Assembly (NCBI RefSeq): GCF_914767665.1
Contig: NC_059501.1
Coordinates: 4,404,501 to 4,468,500, forward strand
DNA: 64,000 nt
Reading direction: 5' to 3'
Source of the DNA: Harmonia axyridis
Taxonomy: Eukaryota; Arthropoda; Insecta; Coleoptera; Coccinellidae
This document shows positions 1 to 12,305 of this stretch, piece after piece. The stretch's first letter is position 1. Each line of letters begins with the position of its first letter. Both the position numbers and the translations under genes were made by a program. The notes beneath the pieces are model-generated. The model was not told where the DNA came from. It saw only the letters and a list, made by a program, of their open reading frames with translations, and made no database searches.

Positions 1-2350
1 TGGAATATTTGGTAATGCTTTACGAAAAGAGTTTCTGCTCAGATCAGATTCAAATTTTGATATTGCGAAGAATCTTCGATTTTGCACACCTATACGCCAT
101 TAAATGTTTCCTTAAAGAACTTGGAGCTGTTATATCTTGTATTTTGTGAGATTTCGCGAAAAAAGTTCAAAATTTGATATCATGAAAAAATTTTCATACT
201 GAAATAGCTTTTCAGTATGACTGCAGTCGGTTTCGATACCAAATTCGGAATATACCACCTCGAAATCTTTCAAAAGTATTCTAAAATGTTCGAATTCGAT
301 TAGTCGATTTTTTTTGGAGGAACCAAGATAGGAATCGATGATTCGGATCTTAGACTTAGTTCAGTTTTTTTAACATAGCTCAAAACTGAAATATTCCCAA
401 TTTCACAAGAAAATTATGATTTAATTATGTAGAAACACTTCTCTGCTAAGAATCGATACCTACTTCGGAATCTACGATCTGAAAACCCCTCAAATAACGC
501 GGAAAACATGTTTCTGGCCTAATACAGAACTAGTAACAATCGAATTATGTCAGTTTTTCCTAAAAAAAATCAAAAATTTGAATCAGTGAGCAATTTGGCC
601 ATACATAAGCCATCTACCCCCATTATACTGAACTAATTTTTCCCGCGGCCAAATACGTATAGATTCCGGTTCGAGCTACTCTTCCTAGATGACACCAGTG
701 AGTTCTAGAAGAAAATGCAATATGAAAAATTCCACTAAGAGAGTTTATGACCGGATCTGCTTCAAAATTTAATATAAAGAGGAGATCTCTCTGGAACTAT
801 AATGAAATGTTTGAATTGAATGGGAAAATTTTTCGAATAGCGAGAGAGAGAAACTAAATTTATTGAACATGTTAATCAAATGGCTATCGACCGCAGTCTT
901 CCAGCCAATTTTTCGAATATTTTTTCGCAAAAATAAATTTTTTATTCAGATTGACTTCAAAATTTGATGTTATGAAGAATTTTGTATGCTGAATTCCTAT
1001 TCGCAATCAGTTCCTCCCTAGAATACCCCAAAATTGAGTTATTTCGAGTTTTGTAAGAGAATTTAAAGTGGGTTTGGTCTGCCCTCTGGTGGCATAAATC
1101 TGAAACTTGTGAATGGGAAAAAAAGCCCCCCAACTGAAAACTGTGCTTTTATGGTGTAGAAAAATTTTTCTGGTAAGAATGGATGCCTAATTCGGATTCT
1201 ACGACCCCGGAACCCTCTAAAACTATCATAAAATGTTTGAATTCGATCGGTCGATTTTTTCGGAAAAACCAAGACTATAACCTTGGACATTGTTTAAACA
1301 ATGCCTTGGATATTTTTTCGCCAAAAAAAGTTTTTGATTCAAATCGACTCTAAAATTTGATATTTCGAAGAATTTTTTCTGCTGAATCCGTTTTTGCAAT
1401 CAGTTCCTCTCTAGGAGTCACCAAAATTGAGTTATTCCGAATTTTGTGGGAAAATTTAAAGGGAGTATGGTCTGCCCTCTGGTGGCATAAACATGAGGCT
1501 TGTAAAATGAGTATGCCTGCCCCACAACTGAGACTTTCCAGTTGTTTAAAACTGTGCTTTCAAGGTGTAGAAAAAATTTCCTGATAGGAATCAATGACAA
1601 ATTTGGAATCTACGACCTTGAAACCCCCCAAAACTATCATAATATAACCTTGGATATTTTTTCGCCAAAAAAAATTTTTGTTTCAGATCGACTTCAAAAT
1701 TTGATGTTATGAAGAATTTTTCATGCTGAATTCGTATTTGCAATCAGTTCCTCCCTAGAAGCCCCCAAAACTGAGTTATCTCGATTTTTGTGGGAGGAAT
1801 TTTAGAGAAATTTTTTTTCTTCGAATAACCTTCAAAATTTGATATCTTGAAGAATTTTCCATGCTGAATTCGAACCTGTTGCTTGTTTCTTCCAAGCACA
1901 TACAAAAACTAGGATATTTCGAATTTGTGAAAATGGTGCATTCAATGGATAGAGTAATTTTTTTGGTGAGAATCGATGCCTAATTTGGAATCTAGAAGAA
2001 GCATTTGATTAAGCCTAATAGAAATCTGCAATAAGTTTGCTTCTAAAAAGCCCCAATTTCGAGATAATTCCAATTTTGGGGAATCATTTTCAAGGTAGTT
2101 TGTTCTGCCCTCTGGTGGATAAAATCTGAGGCTTGTGAATATGTATGCTCTAATTTATAGTGTTTTTAGTCATAACAACTTTCAATATCGTGATAAAATC
2201 TTCATGGTAACTATATAGGGTATTTGAGCTTCTGAAAATGTTTTCAAATACGAGATATTTCGAATTTTGTGGTTGAATTTTCAGCTCTTTTCCAATGGAA
2301 TTTGATCCTTTTGGTCTCGAAAATATAAATTATCATTTTTAATAAATTCA
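1..2350. repeat. Degenerate tandem repeat array
   Basis: Several phrases recur in the same order through this stretch. The motif TCTGCCCTCTGGTGG appears near 1079, 1471 and 2106. CAAAATTTGAT followed by GAAGAATTTT and TGCTGAATTC appears near 957, 1350, 1693 and 1831. GCAATCAGTTCCTC appears near 1003, 1397 and 1740. GGAATCTACGA appears near 471 and 1607, with a variant near 1196. The best preserved units are about 390 bp, but copies are diverged and partly deleted, so the period is irregular. No coding potential is visible; the short open frames are repeat-derived and differ between units. Confidence 0.75.
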
Positions 2351-4100
2351 TGCAATCAGATCTAACGCAAAAGTTATGGCACAACAATTATATCAGTTTT
2401 AATTGAAAATTCCAAAAATTCAATTTCGTAGTGAATTTGCTTGCTAGCCATCTATACACAATTTACTGAACTTATTTTTGGACTAACCGATCCAGTTTAG
2501 AATCCTGTAATATAGGCGGCACTACTAAAGTTTGGTTTGAGCTACTCATCTTAGATGTCACCATATAATTCAATCAATTTCATAGAATAAAGTTATTATA
2601 TGCCTATAATCGAATTCAAATATGTTTGAACCAATTAACTTGACAACCATATAAATCATAGCTTGCGTTTGCTAATTCAAAGTATGGTTCGGTTCCTCCT
2701 TCAGTTTGATTCGAATAAAAAATTTTATATTTTAAATCCCGAAATATGCACGTGGAGCCTACAACAAGTATTACAGTAGAACGTTAAGTATATCAAACCA
2801 GCCAGAAGAGTTGTTCCTGCATTGACAATACATCTCTGCTACTCAGATATTGAATTCAACATCTCAACTCATGGAATATCATGAAAAATTATTTATTTTA
2901 GAGATTTGTTTTAAATGATTGTAACTTTATAGTAGGTGCTGAAATATTTTCAATTTACATTTTTAGATGTGTGGAGACGTCACAAAATTCGAATATAAAT
3001 CGATAATACACAAATGATAGTATTTTCGAAATTTTATAATATAGAATTATTGACAGTTTTAGCTCTAAAGGCTTTTTTGTACTAGAATATTAATTGAATG
3101 AATTTCAGGAGTAAATTACATCATTGGTGGATGAATTAATAACATTACCTGCCTTCGTGGAGCTGTCAATTGGTCATAAACTTGAGCCTATAGATGAATT
3201 ATTTACATAGATGACACTTATGGAAATCACTTTTTTTGTAAAATATTGTCACCCTTAATGAAATGGTAATTATATACTTTTAATTGATTACATATTCGTA
3301 CTAAAAAATCTGCTTAGCTTAAAAGATTCAGTGCAGTTTGAAGTCTGCACAGCAATGTTTTTCAAAAGCCAGAAATGTAGCACACACAGGTGTCCTAACC
3401 TAGGTGCATGAGAAAAGTACATGTGAACCGATGTATTGTGATGAAATGTAAACTTCTTTTGGTATTTTTCAAGTAATTAATAAATTCTATTCTAATAATA
3501 ATAATAATTAAATAATCCAATGGAAATTATGTTGTTTTATTATATTTTTATATCATTAGGCGGAAATTTCTCAAAGACAAGCTCTCTTGAGCTTTTTAAG
3601 TTTCTCTATGTTTATTTCTCCGGGTTCTCTGTCTTCATCAATGTATTGAGATTTTTCCAAAGATGAATAAACATTTATAATGATTTTCCGTCAAGTAAGG
3701 ACCGAATCCATTTTGTATGTTAGCTTTGTTATGAAATTGCACTTTCACATAAATTTAAAAAAATTTATTGAAAATCCAAAAAAATTCAATAATACATATT
3801 CAATTCGATAAACTCAGGTCCAATCTACTCAAATAAAATAATCAGACGATTATATTTCACAAAGATTGTTCGAATTTCAACTTTCAAATTTATTTCAAAA
3901 GTGGTAAAAGGAAAATTGACTTTCGAGGGCCTGAATAAGGCTCATAATCAAAAAATAATAAGGATGAAACATTTATAGGAAGACCTAAAAAAAACTATCA
4001 ATTCTACAGTAATTATCAATTATGATAATCCAAATATAATACAAAAAAATTATTCAATCGTAAAGAATAATGAATTTAAAATAAAAATTTCGTCATAAAA
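2351..4100. other. AT-rich non-coding; includes 3' UTR side of the dsRBD gene
   Basis: No supported coding frame was found. The segment next to 4101 should contain the 3' UTR of the minus-strand dsRNA-binding protein gene. AATAAA-like signals on the minus strand (TTTATT on the plus strand) are present near 3764 and 3889. The rest shows no recognisable element. Confidence 0.5.
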
Positions 4101-7100
4101 TTATACACTAGTCAGATTAACTTCTGCTGCTTCTGCTTTAGCAGGCTCCTCGGTAGAAGGAGGTGGAGTATATATGTGAGGTGGATAATATATACCCAAA
4201 ACTTCATTACAAATTGCAAATGCCACCGCTCGTTTGGCCACTTTCTTGGACACGCCTGCAAAAAAATTCAAACATCATACTATTACAGTAAAACCTCGAT
4301 TATCCGTTCTCCTATTATCCGTTTTACTCTGTAATCCGTGCTCGTCGACATTTTCACTCATCCGTTTCCACGAGCAGACATCCACTCGATTATCCGGGAT
4401 TCAATTCATTACGCATGCGCCATAGTAATAATTTGGTATATTCGAAAATGTTTTAGTCGATGATGTTGAGGAATGGCTAAATTCGGATTTGAATGAACCC
4501 GGTTATCAGATACTGGATGATTCAGAAATCGCATCAAAATTTTCCCAACCTAACCACTGTATGGATACAGACGATTAAAGTGTTGAAGAATTTTCCACGC
4601 AGGAAATAGTTATTCATAATACAAGTGCAGAAGGCATTGATATTGTTCCAAGAGTTCAAAATTCAAAAACGAGCCACGAAGTGGCGAGTTTTTGAATGGA
4701 CGAGTGGTAGAATGAGCCTTCTGTACGAGTATTATACATTATTTTTTCTAATTCATTGCATTCTTATTGAAATTAATGAAATATTTCCATAAATATCTTT
4801 TAGTGATTTTTGCATTGAAAAATGTTGGTTGGGTGACCTGATTTCTTTAAGGCAAATTGATGAATCGATAGATAAAGCCGTGGCGGAAAGTTCGGAGTAC
4901 CAACATATAATAATAAAATATAACCATGAAAACTGTGCGTTTCAGATATATTCCCGCACGATTTTCTTCTACAAGATGTAGAAGAATGAACGAAATAACC
5001 ACAGAATTAGAGAAATACTGTTTCGGCCGAAGACGCGTTGACATTTGCAAATGGTCTGATGTACTATTTAGAACAGGAAAATGATACGGATTATATTGAT
5101 GTCCTCCACTTGAGGAAAATTCGGGTTCACATTTGTCTCAAGATGAATAATAAAAAGAGACAGACAAAAATTACATACTTTTTCAACTAAAATATCATAT
5201 ATACATTCGATGTATTATAGGTACCAATGCAATGATTTGTTTTTCATTTGTATATTTTTATATGATATTATGATTCTATTGATTTTATTGCTTAATAAAT
5301 AATTGTACCCCATACATTTCTCTAATTTTCATAGTTGTGCGTATTTTGAGGAATTTCGATTGTCCGTGTTTTTCGATTATCCGGGAACCGTTTCCCCTCC
5401 ATTAGGCCGGATGATCGAGGTTCTACTGTATAAACCATTACCAAAATATCAAGACATACGAAACTAGCCTAAGAAAATTCAGAATAATAAAAATAAAACG
5501 AAATAAAAAATCACGGATCCAATCAAAGGGAAATAAACTTTCGGAGAATTTGCTCGAATTTTTTATACAGGGTGTTTCATTGGGAAACGGAAATACTTCA
5601 CAGGTGCATAGGTGGCACCAAGGCGGTTTTGGAGATACCCCATTTATTGGGTCTTACTGTCTTCGTAGCCCAGATACAGGGTGTTTTATGAATTTTGCCC
5701 GTTTCTTTCTGAGGCCATATCAAACGAACCATCCGGTATATTTTTTTCATATTTGGCAAATATGTTCCTTATTGAGAACCCAAAAGTATCATGCAATAAC
5801 CGCCTTGAAAATCCAGGTCCGGGTTTAAAAAAAAAATTATGAATCGTTTGAATCCTCAAAACAGCACCCTGTACATCGGAATTTTGAAAATCTGTTTCAA
5901 TATTCGGAAACACCACTAAAACCTAAACTGAAACGTGTACTTCAAATTTTCGCGCTGACAGTTTTACTTCACAAATTTTCAACGTAAAAGTGAAGTTTTT
6001 GAGAACTTGGATAACTGAAAGTGGTTTGAAGTGACTTTAAACAATGAATTATCAAAAATATTGAATCCATAATTATTTCAACATTACTTTGTAATTCATT
6101 TTCACATTGATTTTACTTTTTATAGCTGTATAGCATTTCAGTTTTTATTTTTGAGTTACTCTATCGTCCTTTCTCATTACTGCACAAATTTTCAACATAA
6201 ACGTGAAGTTTTTAAGAATTTGGTTTGCTGGAAGTGGTTTAAATTATCTTTCAGTGATGAATCTATAAGCATAGTATAAGGAAAGGATAGTAAGCCAGTG
6301 TAGTGCTTTTTTCGATTTTGTTGATGTTGAGCGCCATCTAGTTGTACTCACGTTTTACTCGAATTTTACTGTCGAAAATTGGTCCGTAAAGTGGAGCCCT
6401 CTGAAAAAATCGGTGTTATTTTGAAGAACTAAAATATTTGAAATAGAGTGGTCAGAAGATTTCTATATTTTGATATTTTTTCTGCTCTGTAATAAGCATG
6501 TACGCCAGTGGCGTGTATTTGTGATAACTTAATAATAACATAAAAATTGTTGGCAATGTCATGCGACCCCTTTTCAACCACGCCACTGAATGAATTATCG
6601 TATTATTTCTGCGCCATCTAAGCTCATGATTCAGCGCTATCTATTATCGAGTTACTTCTCCAAATCCAACTACAGTAGCGACCCCTGGTGACTATTTCCT
6701 TGCCGTCAAACGGCGGTTGGCTTACTATCCTTCCCTTATACTATGACAGAAGATATACAGGGCGATTTTCGAAAAATTGAACAGTGGGAATTTCCCTTCG
6801 ATGATGAAATTATTCAACTCACCACTTCCGGTGAAGGTTTTTCCATCGACGATAGCCCTGAAATTGAAGGTGTTGGTAGAGCCAACGGAGGTCCTAGGCA
6901 TCTCCTCGAAATTGACCCGGGGCAACATTTGGTTGATCAGCATCAGGGGATTTACCAGTTCCGCGCTGAACTTCTTCACGGGCTTTTTATCCACTTTGTT
7001 CTCCTCTTTCACCATCTCCAGATCCTCGCCCCAGGAGTCCAGGAGCTTGTAGATCGCGAAGGAGGCGAGCTGTTGCCAGGCCAAAGGAGTATCGACGAGT

Positions 7101-10100
7101 TGTTCCGTCGTGGCGCTGGTGTCCATGCTTTCTTCGACTTCCGCTGGAGGGTTGGCTGCAGAAGATGGCTCTCCGGTAACGGTCTGGATGAGTTTTTTGT
7201 GTTTGACGAGGAACCTCAGAGCCTTCTCCGCAGCCTCGTTCTTCGCACTGGATTTGCTCAACCCTGGAAAGATGAAAGGTGTTGTGATTTTCGAATTTGG
7301 ATACAGGGTGTTCCAAAATGCGAGGTACAAACGGAAATGACAGATTCCGTTTGAAGAAAAAAAGTCCTATAAACATGAACCCGCAAACGCTTTGTTACTG
7401 TGTTAAGTTTTGATTCTTTTTCCAAGTTTTTTTCTCATAGAACACTCCCTCCACAAGATATTTAACTTAAATTTGGCATAGATATTCCAATTTAGTTTAG
7501 TTGTCATCATGTGATATGCTAATTTTGAAAGCAAATCTACATGGTCCTATTTTTTCTGATACCGATTTCGGGAAAAACTTTGAAACACTTCTCTAGTAAT
7601 CCTCAAGTAAAACCAAATTATTATAAAGATACTGTTGGTAAGCTGTAATGAATAAATTAATTAAAAGTTTCAACACTTATTAACTGAATCTGGAGCAAAG
7701 ATTAATAAAGATACGATGAAAAAGTGGAAGTACAAGAAACGCCCAGTATCTCAAAATAAAGACTTTACTCCATGATTATACCACTTTTTTTTTAAATTAT
7801 CCAAGGAATCTCTCATTTTCCTTTTTCAGATAATAAATAAATCCGTGACAAAACTCAGCAAATATCTATGTTTTATAGGTTCAATGTAACAGGTGTTTTT
7901 TTTCGAGGTATATAACTTTACGTTGGCATTACTGTTCAAGATGGCGACCGATTTAACAGCTGTCAAGTGATTTATTCTCAGTTTGGTTTGGCAATTCATC
8001 AAGAATAGACTCACGCCTGAACAACGCTTGCAAATAGTGCAATTTTATTTCGAAAATAATGGTTCTGTGCGGAATACGTATCGCGCACTGAGTCCATTTT
8101 ATTTTGTTTAGCGATGAAGCGCACTTCTGATTGAATGGCTACGTCAACAAACAAAACTGCCGCATTTGGAGTGAAGCTAATCCTCAAATGTATGTCGAAA
8201 CACCGTTACATCCAGAAAAACTGAATGTTTGGTGCGCTTTATGGGCTGGTGGAATCATTGGTCCGTACTTCTTCAAAAACGATGATGGCCAGAATGTTAC
8301 AGTCAATGGTGATCGGTATAGAGCCCTGATTACTAACTTTTTCATTCCTGAATTGAACAACCATGATGTCCAGGAGCTGTGGTTTCAACAAGACGGCGCA
8401 ACATGTTACACAGCTCGTGCCACAATCGATTTATTGAAAGACACGTTTGGTGACCGCCTAATTTCACGTTTTGGACCTGTGAATTGGCCTCCAAGATCTT
8501 GTGATTTAACACCGCTAGGCTACTTTCTGTGGGGCTATGTAAAGTCATTGGTCTATGCGGATAAGCCACAAACCCTTGACCATTTGGAAGGCAACATTCG
8601 CCGTGTTATTACCGATATACGGCCACAAATGTTGGAAAAAGTCATCGAAAATTGGACGTCCAGATTGGACTACATCCGAACCAGCCGTGGCGGTCATATG
8701 CCAGAAATCATATTTAAAATGTAATGCCACAAGATTATCTTGCGAATAAATGAAATTCATGTCAATCGAATAATCCATCGTTGTTTTATTGCAATTTAAA
8801 GTTCTATAGCTCTAAAAAAACACCCTGACTTTGGTAACAGTCTAGGTATTTTTTGCTGAAAAAGGAACTAACATTCAACAACTCAGATACTTCAAAGCAA
8901 CTAAGTTACCATAAAGTTACTAATATACTTTTTTCCGACAGCTCCGATTTAATAAAACTTGTAAGACTCACCATGACCTTCGTGAGTGGTATCGTCAACT
9001 ACCAAAGTGGCTTTGAACATGTATCCTTTAGGTCCAGTTTTCGTCTGAGATCTTTCAACGTTATATGTAACATTTTTACCAACTTCATTCAATATCACCA
9101 TTGCGCTCTTAGGTTGCAACAGTTTACTCAACCTTTGGTTTCTACGGCGTTGAATTTCATATTTCGACAGTTTTCCTTGAAAAAAAAAAAAATTATATGC
9201 TTAATAAATAAAAATAAACTAATAACATTACTAATAACTTACTATTTCTTTGTGGAAAACGCCTTCTGAAGGGCCTGCCCTCTGTACCTTGTCCTGAGAT
9301 CGTAGGAGGTTGTGGAGCTTCCAAATCAGCATTATCTCCCTCATTGTCAACTTCCATCCCTTCAGCATCTGCATCTGTCTGCAACTGCTCTTCTTGTTGT
9401 GGCTGTTTCTGCGAGTCGAGTTCTTTCTTGTTTAGCATTTCCTGTTCCTTCAATTCGTTCAAAGCCAATTCTTTTTGCCTCTGCAGCTCAGCATCTTTCT
9501 GCTTCTGTAGTTCTAGAGCTTTCTGCTTCTCCAATTCCAATTCTTTCTGTTTCTGAAGCTCCAACTCTTTCTGCTTTAGTAGTTCCAATTCTTTTTGCTT
9601 CTGCAGTTCCAGTTCTTTCTGTTTCTGAAGTTCCAGTTCCTTCTGTTTCTGCAGTTCCGACTCCTTTTGTTTCTGAAGTTCTAGTTCTTTTTGTTTCTGT
9701 AGTTCCAGTTCCTTTTTCTTCTTCAACTCTTCTTCCTGTTGTTTTTGATTAGCTTGTTGCTTCTGCTGGAGTGTTTGATTTTTTTGTTGAACCTGTTTTT
9801 GTTGTTGAGACTGCTGTTGCTTTTTCTGGACCAGCATTTGTTGTTGCTTGGCCATTTGTTGTTGAGCATTTGGTGTCCTTGGCTAGAAATTTCGAATAAA
9901 TAGATGAGGCGATTTAAAATACAAGCTATTATCTCGCAAACCAACAAACAAAATAAAAATTAAGCACATTATCAAAACAAATTGTCTGTATGAAATAGCA
10001 TTTCGACATACACTGGGATTGATGATTTAAAAAAAAAATTATACAAACCTGTCTAGGACCTTGTTGTGAAAAGTAGCTGTAGCTTTCCTGTTGATTTCCA

Positions 10101-11775
10101 TAATTCTGGGATGGTAGCTATACGAGCAGGATTTAAGTTAATAAAAACCCTAGGAGGCTGTGAGTACCGGTATAGGTATAACGGTATGTATTTAACCATG
10201 ACGGGCAGCCGTTCGATATAAAGCTGTTTGATTTAATAACAAATAAACACCTCCATTTCGATTATAGTACATATTTTCCCCAAAAATCACAGCATTGAAA
10301 TTGAATTATCTCAAGATTTTTGCTCATCGGTTTTTGAATTTGAAGAGCAAAATTCCAAAAGCGTGCACTCAAGATAAATAACATTGTGATCAGGTTTTAT
10401 TAACAGCTGCCCAGCCATGAGATTAAAGACAACATTAACAAAGCTACCTTGACCACCAAAATGTTTTCCATTGACAGAGAAATAGTTGGAAGTAAAAACA
10501 AGATAAAAGAAAAAGTGTAAGAACAATCTGAACAGAAAAAAAAATTAGTAATAAACAAATTCACAAATAGAAACTGAAATTCCTTAAAATTTTTATGTGA
10601 ATTATAAACCTACTGGGGGTTTTGATGGTATACAATCATAGGATTAAATGAAGCATTTGGGTACAAAAAAATTAAACCGAAGTAAGTTATTGGAAAACAT
10701 TTTGCAATGATTACTGGATTATTTCGACAAGAATTTTATGACCACAGTGTCCCAGAGGAGCTCTATTAGACATAATAATTTAAAATACTTGAAATATTTC
10801 AGAAATAAGTGAAATTTTTCAATTTTCTAGGAACTGAATACTGAGGTTCAAGAAAAAATTGAGGGAGAAATAAACACAGTCAAGATAGATTGAATACTCA
10901 CTTAGAATAGTATTTCAAAGTCATTTCAAATGTTTTTTTTTCATTATCAATCTGCCAAAGATAACTGATAATCATTTTAGCTCTGTAGATTGATATTTTA
11001 ATGGAAATGACAATTTTTCACTATGCTAAGTGTTTTAAAACCTAAAAAGTCCCATAATCAGTACCACTACCCAGGCTCTGCATAGCATCACCCAGTTTGA
11101 GGTAACCATCAACCTCTTTCTAAGTAACCTAGACAAACATAAACAATTAGTTTATGAAATGCATAATAATCCATTTACCTGTCATTGAATCAATAAAAAA
11201 AATACCCATTTCAAATTCTATATAAAAAAACAGAAATAAACCAACTCAAGCTCTACATAAAATATGAAATGCTTTCATTAGAATACATATCAACTACTTT
11301 TGAAATATTGTACCTAGGTCTATTATGTGACAATTGTGTATAAATAAATTTAAAAAATCACAGCTCCCCACAAAAATCTCATTTAAAATGTTTCAATAAT
11401 AAAATTATTCATACACAAAGGTCATAAACCTCTCTGGTATATTAATTCATCATGAGCCACTTACGTTCTGATTAAAATGATTAGGACCTCCAGATCGTCT
11501 TTGGCCAACTTGAGATGCTGAGATCCCCTTATTGAAATTGCCACCCCCTAAAAAAAAATCATGAAAATAAGAATCAGATCAAATAATTAAAAGGTGTTAT
11601 GGTATCAATTTGATCTGGTGTAAGTTATATTACCAATTTACTGAACATCATAATAGTACTCTATATTAGACAATGAAGTATATATTCAAGATATGTACAT
11701 GTATCTGATTTTTGAGAAAAATCAATATCTCAAAATGCATATTTGGGACCTACCTCGTCTGGTGTTATAAGACAT
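4101..11775 (-). CDS. Double-stranded RNA-binding protein, two dsRBDs, Gln/Lys-rich coiled-coil N-terminal half (537 aa)
   Basis: Seven coding exons read in frame: 11754-11775, 11465-11547, 10049-10117, 9243-9882, 8972-9175, 6823-7263 and 4101-4255. All have GT/AG borders and the phases agree. The start ATG opens MSYNTRRGGG, and an RG/Q-rich leader follows. Residues about 65-200 are Gln-rich and then carry many 8-residue ELQKQKEL-type repeats, a predicted long coiled coil. The first dsRBD is at about 293-362 (starts PKSAMVILNEVG, helix GLSKSSAKNEAA). The second is at about 444-506 (starts NPLMLINQMLP, helix GVSKKVAKRAV with the canonical KKxAK). No deaminase, DZF or RNase III domain is present. 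Such proteins bind dsRNA in nucleus or cytoplasm; ILF3-like and Drosophila DIP1-like proteins are possible relatives, but I could not assign an orthologue. Introns hold a Tigger element, a MITE and a DD41D copy. It is divergent from Rad1, with 530 bp between the starts. Confidence 0.88.
4286..5428 (+). mobile_element. Tigger/pogo-type DNA transposon relic in intron 6 of the dsRBD gene
   Basis: The ends are inverted repeats: CAGTAAAACCTCGATTATCC on the left, and the reverse complement of CAGTAGAACCTCGATCATCC on the right. Both are flanked by TA, the target duplication of the IS630/Tc1-mariner superfamily, and the ends match the Tigger/pogo type. The interior keeps only a C-terminal transposase piece on the plus strand: DDVEEWLNSDL near 4459 and VSAEDALTFANGLMYYLEQE near 5029-5088. 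The two pieces are separated by a younger insertion (4609-5011) and by frame breaks. The DDE catalytic core is absent, so the copy is dead. Confidence 0.82.
4609..5011 (+). mobile_element. Hairpin-headed repeat element, copy 1 (nested in Tigger)
   Basis: This 403 bp unit starts GTTATTCATAATACAAGTGC and ends near GAATTAG. It is directly flanked by the 6 bp repeat GAAATA (4603-4608 and 5012-5017), which looks like a target duplication inside the Tigger transposase frame. The first 130 bp form a nested palindrome: CAGAAGGC pairs with GCCTTCTG, and the centre is CCACGAAGTGG. The remaining ~290 bp have no recognisable coding content. Related copies are at 33042-33440 and 57716-58068 (reverse). The family is not recognised. 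Confidence 0.65.
5566..5873. mobile_element. Short element with TACAGGGTG ends
   Basis: TACAGGGTG at 5566 faces its reverse complement CACCCTGTA ending at 5873, and a further ACAGGGTGTTTTATG occurs at 5681. Several elements in this window share the CAGGGTG end. The interior has no convincing coding frame. The boundaries are only suggestive because no clear target duplication was seen. Confidence 0.35.
6270..6745. mobile_element. MITE with 28 bp terminal inverted repeats in intron 6
   Basis: The left end CATAGTATAAGGAAAGGATA continues to AGTAAGCC. The right end is its near-perfect reverse complement (CATAGTATAAGGGAAGGATA on the minus strand). The 476 bp interior has no transposase. It contains a second inverted motif, ACGCCAGTGGCGT near 6501 and GCCACTGAATG near 6582. 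It ends 77 bp before the exon 6 border of the dsRBD gene. Confidence 0.65.
7891..8826 (+). mobile_element. DD41D Tc1/mariner-type element, copy A (internally deleted, dead)
   Basis: The ends are inverted: AGGTGTTTTTTTTCGAGGTA on the left, and GGGTGTTTTTTTAGAGCTAT (minus strand) on the right. Inside, a short N-terminal remnant (from about 8010) joins abruptly to the catalytic region. The first Asp lies in FSDEAHF near 8112 and is followed by a stop (TGA) where relatives have Trp. An open frame of 197 codons, 8131-8724, carries QQDGATC (second Asp). In QQDGATC...LTPLGYFLWG the expected third Asp, 41 residues downstream, is Gly. The missing N-terminal region would hold the DNA-binding domain. 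The copy cannot encode active transposase. It sits in intron 5 of the dsRBD gene. Confidence 0.8.
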
Positions 11776-12305
11776 TTTTGTGATTAAAAATTTGTGATCT
11801 CAATTAAAACTTATTCGAATATTCCTTATTGGAATTCAAATGATGCTTAGTAAGGCTAGGGTCCTAGAAGACAAGTTAATTAAGGTGCAAATCAATAAGC
11901 TGATTCCCGAACCAACAAAATGCAAATTTATTACTTGTCAATTGTCATTTGTCACAAGGGCGTCGTTCTAATTGTTGTCAGTTGTCACAGTGTATTCAGA
12001 ATTCTTTCTCACATCTTTTTATAATGTACTTGACAACTTATAACTATCTATACATCGAACAAATTAACTCAAATCTATCATATAATACATGTTCGTAATT
12101 CGTATAATAGAAATATCAATTAACAGAGTTTTCAACATTGTTGAAATATAACGAAGATAGATATAATGGACGTAGATATAAATGGCCATAGATTAAAAAA
12201 CATTAGATAATATATTCTTTAACTCCTAGGTTAAAGAAATTATTCTGTGATCGATTCAAATTGTTGATACTGATAAAACTTGAAACAAATCAAAATAAAT
12301 ATATA
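11776..12305. promoter_or_regulatory. Putative bidirectional promoter region, dsRBD gene / Rad1
   Basis: Only 530 bp separate the start codon of the minus-strand dsRBD gene from that of plus-strand Rad1. The stretch is AT-rich and has no coding content, so both 5' UTRs and core promoters must lie here or very close. I see no convincing TATA box or initiator that could be placed with confidence. Confidence 0.5.

Noticed and set aside
1..2350. CRISPR-like array
   Set aside because: The repeat units are hundreds of bases long, diverged and without regular spacers; the genome is eukaryotic.
6743..7354. Long plus-strand open frame opposite exon 6 of the dsRBD gene
   Set aside because: It is the antisense shadow of a real dsRBD exon with good splice borders; its peptide has no recognisable domain.
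8131..8724. 197-codon frame as a host gene
   Set aside because: It is the catalytic part of a DD41D transposase inside terminal inverted repeats, with the third catalytic residue lost.
9312..9752. Plus-strand Ser/Val/Pro-rich open frame of 146 codons
   Set aside because: Antisense of the ELQKQKEL repeat tract; its low-complexity peptide is a consequence of the repeat.
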